This document shows, piece after piece, positions 62,196 to 64,000 of a stretch of 64,000 nt of DNA. This DNA is from CAVPDA01 sp963702495 (GTDB lineage Bacteria > Pseudomonadota > Gammaproteobacteria > Burkholderiales > Rhodocyclaceae). The position numbers were made by a program, and so were the translations under genes. The stretch lies in the NCBI GenBank assembly GCA_963702495.1, contig CAVPDA010000003.1, positions 434,001-498,000 of the forward strand. Reading direction: 5' to 3'. Each line of letters opens with the position of its first letter. Within the stretch, counting starts at the first letter, position 1. Below the pieces are notes generated by a model, which saw nothing but the letters and a program-made list of their open reading frames with translations, searched no databases and was not told the origin of the DNA.

Positions 62196-63245
62196 TCACT
62201 TCCAGATCGAGTACGGCGTCATCATCCAGCCGGCGATCAGCACCAGCCAGACGATGGTGAGCGGTATGAACACCTTCCAGCCCAGGCGCATGATCTGGTC
62301 GTAGCGATAGCGCGGGAAGGTGGCCCTGAACCACAGGAACAGGAACAGGATGAAGGAGACCTTCGCCGCCAGCCAGAAAAAACCGTCGGGCAGGAAACTC
62401 ACCGGCGACAGCCAGCCGCCGAGGAACATGATGGAGGTCAGGGTCGACACCAGGATCATGTTGGCGTATTCGGCGAGGAAGAACACCGCGAACGCCATGC
62501 CCGAGTAATCCACATGGAAACCGGCGACGATCTCCGACTCGCCTTCCGCCACGTCGAACGGCGCGCGGTTGGTCTCCGCCACGCTCGATATCAGGTAGAC
62601 GAGGAACATGGGCCACAGTGGCAGCCAGTTCCAGGACAGGATGCCGACGCCATGGGCAGCGAACCAGCCGCGCCCCTGGCTGTTGACGATGTCCACCAGA
62701 TTGAGGCTTTGCGACACCAGCAGCACGCAGACCAGGGCGAAGCCCATGGCGATCTCGTAGGACACGATCTGCGCCGCCGAGCGCATGGCGCCGATGAACG
62801 CATACTTGGAGTTCGAGGCCCAACCGGCCAGGATCACGCCGTACACTCCCATCGAGGTGATGGCCATGACGTAGAGCAGACCGGCATCGACATTGGCCAG
62901 CACCAGATTGGGCGTGAATGGAATCACCGCCCATGCCGCCAGCGCCGGCCCGATGGAGAGGATCGGCGCGAGGATGAACAGCGCCTTGTTGGCGCCGGAA
63001 GGAATGATGATCTCCTTGAACAGGAGCTTGAGGCCGTCGGCAATCGGCTGCAGCAGACCCTTCGGGCCGACGCGGTTGGGGCCGATGCGCACCTGCATGT
63101 AGCCGATCACCTTGCGTTCCGCCAGGGTGAGGTAGGCCACCGCCAGCATCAGCGGCGCAATGATGAGCATGATCTTGACCAGGCCCCACACCAGGGGAAA
63201 CGCCGGGCCGAGGAGCTCTTGAATCGGCTGCAGGAAGGCTTCCAT
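62196..63245 (-). CDS. nuoH: NADH-quinone oxidoreductase subunit H
   Basis: 349 residues, eight membrane helices. It forms the quinone chamber; family motif RIGPNRVGPKGLLQPIADGL and EGESEIVAGF are intact. Its start overlaps the nuoG stop by one base (TGATG), so they are coupled. Lies 9 bases from nuoI. Confidence 0.97.
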   Translation of the reverse strand: MEAFLQPIQELLGPAFPLVWGLVKIMLIIAPLMLAVAYLTLAERKVIGYMQVRIGPNRVGPKGLLQPIADGLKLLFKEIIIPSGANKALFILAPILSIGPALAAWAVIPFTPNLVLANVDAGLLYVMAITSMGVYGVILAGWASNSKYAFIGAMRSAAQIVSYEIAMGFALVCVLLVSQSLNLVDIVNSQGRGWFAAHGVGILSWNWLPLWPMFLVYLISSVAETNRAPFDVAEGESEIVAGFHVDYSGMAFAVFFLAEYANMILVSTLTSIMFLGGWLSPVSFLPDGFFWLAAKVSFILFLFLWFRATFPRYRYDQIMRLGWKVFIPLTIVWLVLIAGWMMTPYSIWK

Positions 63246-64000
63246 CAGGCGCGCTCCACCGTGATCTGGCCGAACATCTCACCCAGGTTCGAGGTGCTCG
63301 CATGGCCGGCCGCGACCCGCACACAGCCGGCGGCCAGGGCGTCGTCCAGCGTCACTTCCAGCACGGCCTCGCCGGCGTCGCCTTGGCGCACCCGTACCCG
63401 GTCGCCGGCACTCACGCCCAAGTCGCGCGCCAGCGCGCAGCTCATGCCCGCCCGCGGCGGCGCCGCGTCGCGCGTCTGCTGCAGCGCCGGGGCGCGGCGT
63501 GCCAGCGTGTCGGCAAAGTAGATCGGCACGTCGGCCACGCGCTGGATACCCTGACCGGCCGCCGCCAGATTGATCGTGGCGTCTGCTGCCTCGTTGCCGA
63601 GGCGCGCGGCGAGCCCGTCGCCGACGATCTCGCTACGCACCGCCTCGCTGCTGTCGTGCTCGAATCCGGCGAGACCCAGCAGATTGCCCAGGACGCGCAG
63701 CACCTTCCACGCCGGCCGCGCCTCGTCGAGCGGCTTCACCACCGCGTTGAAGCTCTGCACCCGGCCTTCGGTGTTGACGAAGCTGCCGGAGGTTTCGGTG
63801 AATGGCGCCGCCGGCAGCAGACAGTCGGCATAGTCGAGAGCCGCCCGGTTCTTGAACGACGACAGCACGACCACCGATTCCGCCGCCTTCAGCGCCGCCA
63901 GCGCCTGCCGCGGATTGGCGCAGTCCAGTTCCGGCTCGGCATGGAGGACGACATAGGCCTTGCGCGGCTGGGCCAGCATCTGCGCCGCGTTGAGACCGGC
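63245..64000 (-). CDS. nuoG: NADH-quinone oxidoreductase subunit G (C-terminal part)
   Basis: The frame is open to the right edge, so only the last ~251 residues are present. Molybdopterin-oxidoreductase-like region with VVLSSFKNRAALDYADCLLP, TEGRVQSFNAVVKPL, and the end domain VSAGDRVRVRQGDAGEAVLEV. In Complex I this part carries no molybdopterin. Followed by nuoH with one-base overlap. Confidence 0.93.
   Translation of the reverse strand, partial: AGLNAAQMLAQPRKAYVVLHAEPELDCANPRQALAALKAAESVVVLSSFKNRAALDYADCLLPAAPFTETSGSFVNTEGRVQSFNAVVKPLDEARPAWKVLRVLGNLLGLAGFEHDSSEAVRSEIVGDGLAARLGNEAADATINLAAAGQGIQRVADVPIYFADTLARRAPALQQTRDAAPPRAGMSCALARDLGVSAGDRVRVRQGDAGEAVLEVTLDDALAAGCVRVAAGHASTSNLGEMFGQITVERA

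Noticed and set aside
61809..63521. A 570-residue plus-strand frame over nuoI, nuoH and nuoG
   Set aside because: Antisense shadow; no family character.

Overview
The window is GC-rich, densely coded DNA from the chromosome of a sulfur-oxidising proteobacterium, most likely a betaproteobacterium. The evidence is a complete oxidative-type dissimilatory sulfite reductase cluster (dsrABEFHCMKLJOPNR, with dsrEFH and dsrL, the markers of the reverse pathway), together with rdgC, DUF2788 and DUF2189 genes and a nuo operon laid out in proteobacterial order. No rRNA, tRNA, CRISPR array, transposase or prophage gene was recognised.

Layout. 1-5.3 kb: the 3' end of a LivK-type binding protein, a CorA-like membrane protein, a frameshifted pentapeptide-repeat protein, and a caspase-fold protease with a secreted partner. 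5.6-11.5 kb: signalling (PilZ-STAS, PAS-GGDEF-EAL, Crp/Fnr) and small membrane proteins. 11.7-17.2 kb: biotin operon bioB-bioA-bioF-bioD ending in a cytochrome P450 that resembles BioI. 17.3-25.8 kb: housekeeping and hypothetical genes (dinB, CigR/RcnB-like, glycine-zipper protein, metallo-beta-lactamase, YaiI, rdgC, DUF2189, DUF2788, NYN/OST-HTH). 26-32 kb: a secreted protein whose frame is broken three times, a YegP-like protein, a small cytochrome c, a GalT-like protein, an FKBP-methyltransferase fusion and a diguanylate cyclase.

32.2-37.0 kb (minus strand) holds a divergent module facing dsrA: a 77-aa protein, an orphan Cas6/Cmx6-like protein, a tandem TusA protein, a DsrC homologue that has lost both redox cysteines, a hypothetical protein, a TauD/TfdA-type dioxygenase and a PLP decarboxylase. 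37.2-52.2 kb (plus strand) is the dsr operon, followed by a lipoamide-dehydrogenase-like flavoprotein and cobA for siroheme. 52.4-55.0 kb (minus): a NarL/NarX-type two-component system and a Nudix hydrolase. 55.6-64 kb (minus): nuoN, M, L, K, J, I, H and the 3' part of nuoG.

How the genes fit together. DsrEFH, DsrC and TusA-type carriers would pass sulfur to DsrAB. DsrMKJOP and DsrL handle the electrons, CobA and DsrN make siroheme amide, and Nuo connects to the quinone pool. The most unusual feature is the minus-strand module sharing the dsrA promoter region, especially an RNA-endonuclease-family protein without a CRISPR array. A second is the P450 at the end of the biotin operon. At least five genes carry apparent single-base frameshifts that restore a conserved frame on correction, so consensus sequence errors must be considered.
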